Assembly: GCA_965371945.1 (NCBI GenBank)
Contig: CBDVAK010000177.1
Coordinates: 1 to 7,217, forward strand
DNA: 7,217 nt
Direction of reading: 5' to 3'
DNA from: CBDVAK01 sp965371945
GTDB lineage: Bacteria; Pseudomonadota; Gammaproteobacteria; Competibacterales; JAHEDQ01
The number at the start of each line of letters is the position of its first letter. Within the stretch, counting starts at the first letter, position 1. The notes under the pieces were generated by a model. The model saw nothing but the letters and a program-made list of their open reading frames with translations. It was not told where the DNA came from and did no database searches. Below are positions 6,556 through 7,217 of the stretch, in pieces. The position numbers and the translations under genes are program-made.

Positions 6556-7217
6556 GTGGCCGCGACACAGGGTCCGGCGCAAGACACCCAGGAAGCGTTT
6601 CAGGTGCGGGTGGCCTGGTTCTACCACATCGAGGGCATGACTCAGGGCGCGGTCGCAGACCACCTTGGCGTGACGCGCTTGCGCGTCAACCGGGCACTGG
6701 CGGACGCGGCCCGCAACGGTTATGTCCGGGTCAGCATCCACTCCCCGTTCGCGCTTTGCATCGAGCTGGAAGAGGCACTGCGCAAGCGCCTGGATCTGAA
6801 TACCGTTTCGATCGCACCGCAACCGGCGGCGGATGATAGAGCTCAACGTGTCGTGGCCGCACAGCTCGGCAGCTACTGGTCCAAGCTGCTGGCCGGCTCC
6901 GCCATCACCCATTTCGGGATCGCCTGGGGCAATACGCTCCACTACGGCGTCCGCGCGGTCAATCCGGTACGGCGCCCGGAGCTGAACATCGTCTCGGTCA
7001 TGGGTGGGCTCCCCAGAGGCTCGGAGGTGAACTCGTTCGAGATCGCCGCTGGGCTCGCCGAGCTTTACGGGGCGACCCCGCACTACCTGACCGCCCCTGT
7101 TTACGCCAGTACCAGGAAATCGCGAGATACGATTGTTGCCCAGGAAGTATTCCAACGTTCTCTGACCACGATCCGACGCTGCGATGCGATCACCACCTCA
7201 GTGGGTGATATGAGCAC
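6556..7217 (+). CDS. SorC-family (DeoR-type) transcriptional regulator, 3' truncated
   Basis: The first 220 residues of a sugar-responsive DNA-binding regulator, cut by the window edge (family members are about 310-340 residues). An N-terminal helix-turn-helix is visible in VAWFYHIEGMTQGAVADHLG (19-38), with a recognition helix around TRLRVNRALADA (40-51). From about residue 70 the SorC sugar-binding domain begins. Its landmarks are FGIAWGNTL (120-128), IVSVMGGL (145-152), NSFEIAAGLAELYGA (159-173) and APVYAS (180-185). Known members bind phosphorylated sugars or sugar metabolites and regulate nearby catabolic genes. The start is taken as GTG 6556, one base after the permease stop. No strong ribosome site is seen, which suggests coupling, and later starts would cut into the helix-turn-helix. 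It is the probable regulator of both divergent units, acting at the 3243-3380 region. That target is inference. Confidence 0.88.
   Translation, partial: MAATQGPAQDTQEAFQVRVAWFYHIEGMTQGAVADHLGVTRLRVNRALADAARNGYVRVSIHSPFALCIELEEALRKRLDLNTVSIAPQPAADDRAQRVVAAQLGSYWSKLLAGSAITHFGIAWGNTLHYGVRAVNPVRRPELNIVSVMGGLPRGSEVNSFEIAAGLAELYGATPHYLTAPVYASTRKSRDTIVAQEVFQRSLTTIRRCDAITTSVGDMS

Noticed and set aside
6490..7155. 221-codon minus-strand open frame opposite the SorC regulator
   Set aside because: The plus strand encodes clear SorC landmarks over the same bases, and the antisense product has no motif.
1..7217. Mobile element, CRISPR, tRNA or rRNA content
   Set aside because: No transposase-like frame, terminal inverted repeats, regularly spaced repeats or tRNA-like cloverleaf ends were seen when reading both strands.

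Overview
The window is GC-rich (roughly 60% by eye) with tightly packed, overlapping genes, leucine codons dominated by CTG, several GTG starts and purine-rich Shine-Dalgarno sites. This fits a proteobacterial chromosome (alpha or gamma). Nothing in the sequence fixes the genus. No rRNA, tRNA, CRISPR array, insertion sequence or phage gene was seen.

The layout is a divergent carbohydrate uptake and metabolism locus around one control region at 3243-3380. Leftward on the minus strand run an ABC transporter ATPase of the MalK/UgpC type (2121-3242), a dehydrogenase of the sn-glycerol-1-phosphate dehydrogenase/AraM family (743-2155), and a SIS-domain protein related to 6-phospho-3-hexuloisomerase (183-746). 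Adjacent genes overlap by 4 to 35 bases, so they look like one translationally coupled unit. Rightward on the plus strand run the periplasmic substrate-binding protein (3381-4721), two MalF/MalG-type inner-membrane permeases (4825-5721 and 5718-6554, sharing a GTGA overlap), and the start of a SorC-family regulator (6556 to the right edge, cut off by the window). A strong GC hairpin at 4739-4767 separates the binding-protein gene from the permeases and probably sets their relative expression.

The inferred working model is as follows. The binding protein captures a sugar, polyol or glycoside in the periplasm, and the two permeases with the divergently encoded ATPase import it. The AraM-like dehydrogenase and the SIS isomerase then act on phosphorylated intermediates, while the SorC regulator senses a phosphorylated intermediate and controls one or both arms. 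No kinase or aldolase lies in the window, so the pathway is incomplete here and the substrate cannot be read from sequence alone. An archaeal-lipid-type G1P dehydrogenase homologue paired with a divergent hexulose-phosphate isomerase homologue in a dedicated ABC-importer locus is the most notable feature.

The left end (1-182) holds no confidently assigned gene. It contains an inverted repeat and two mutually exclusive, weakly family-like reading frames that run to the window edge.
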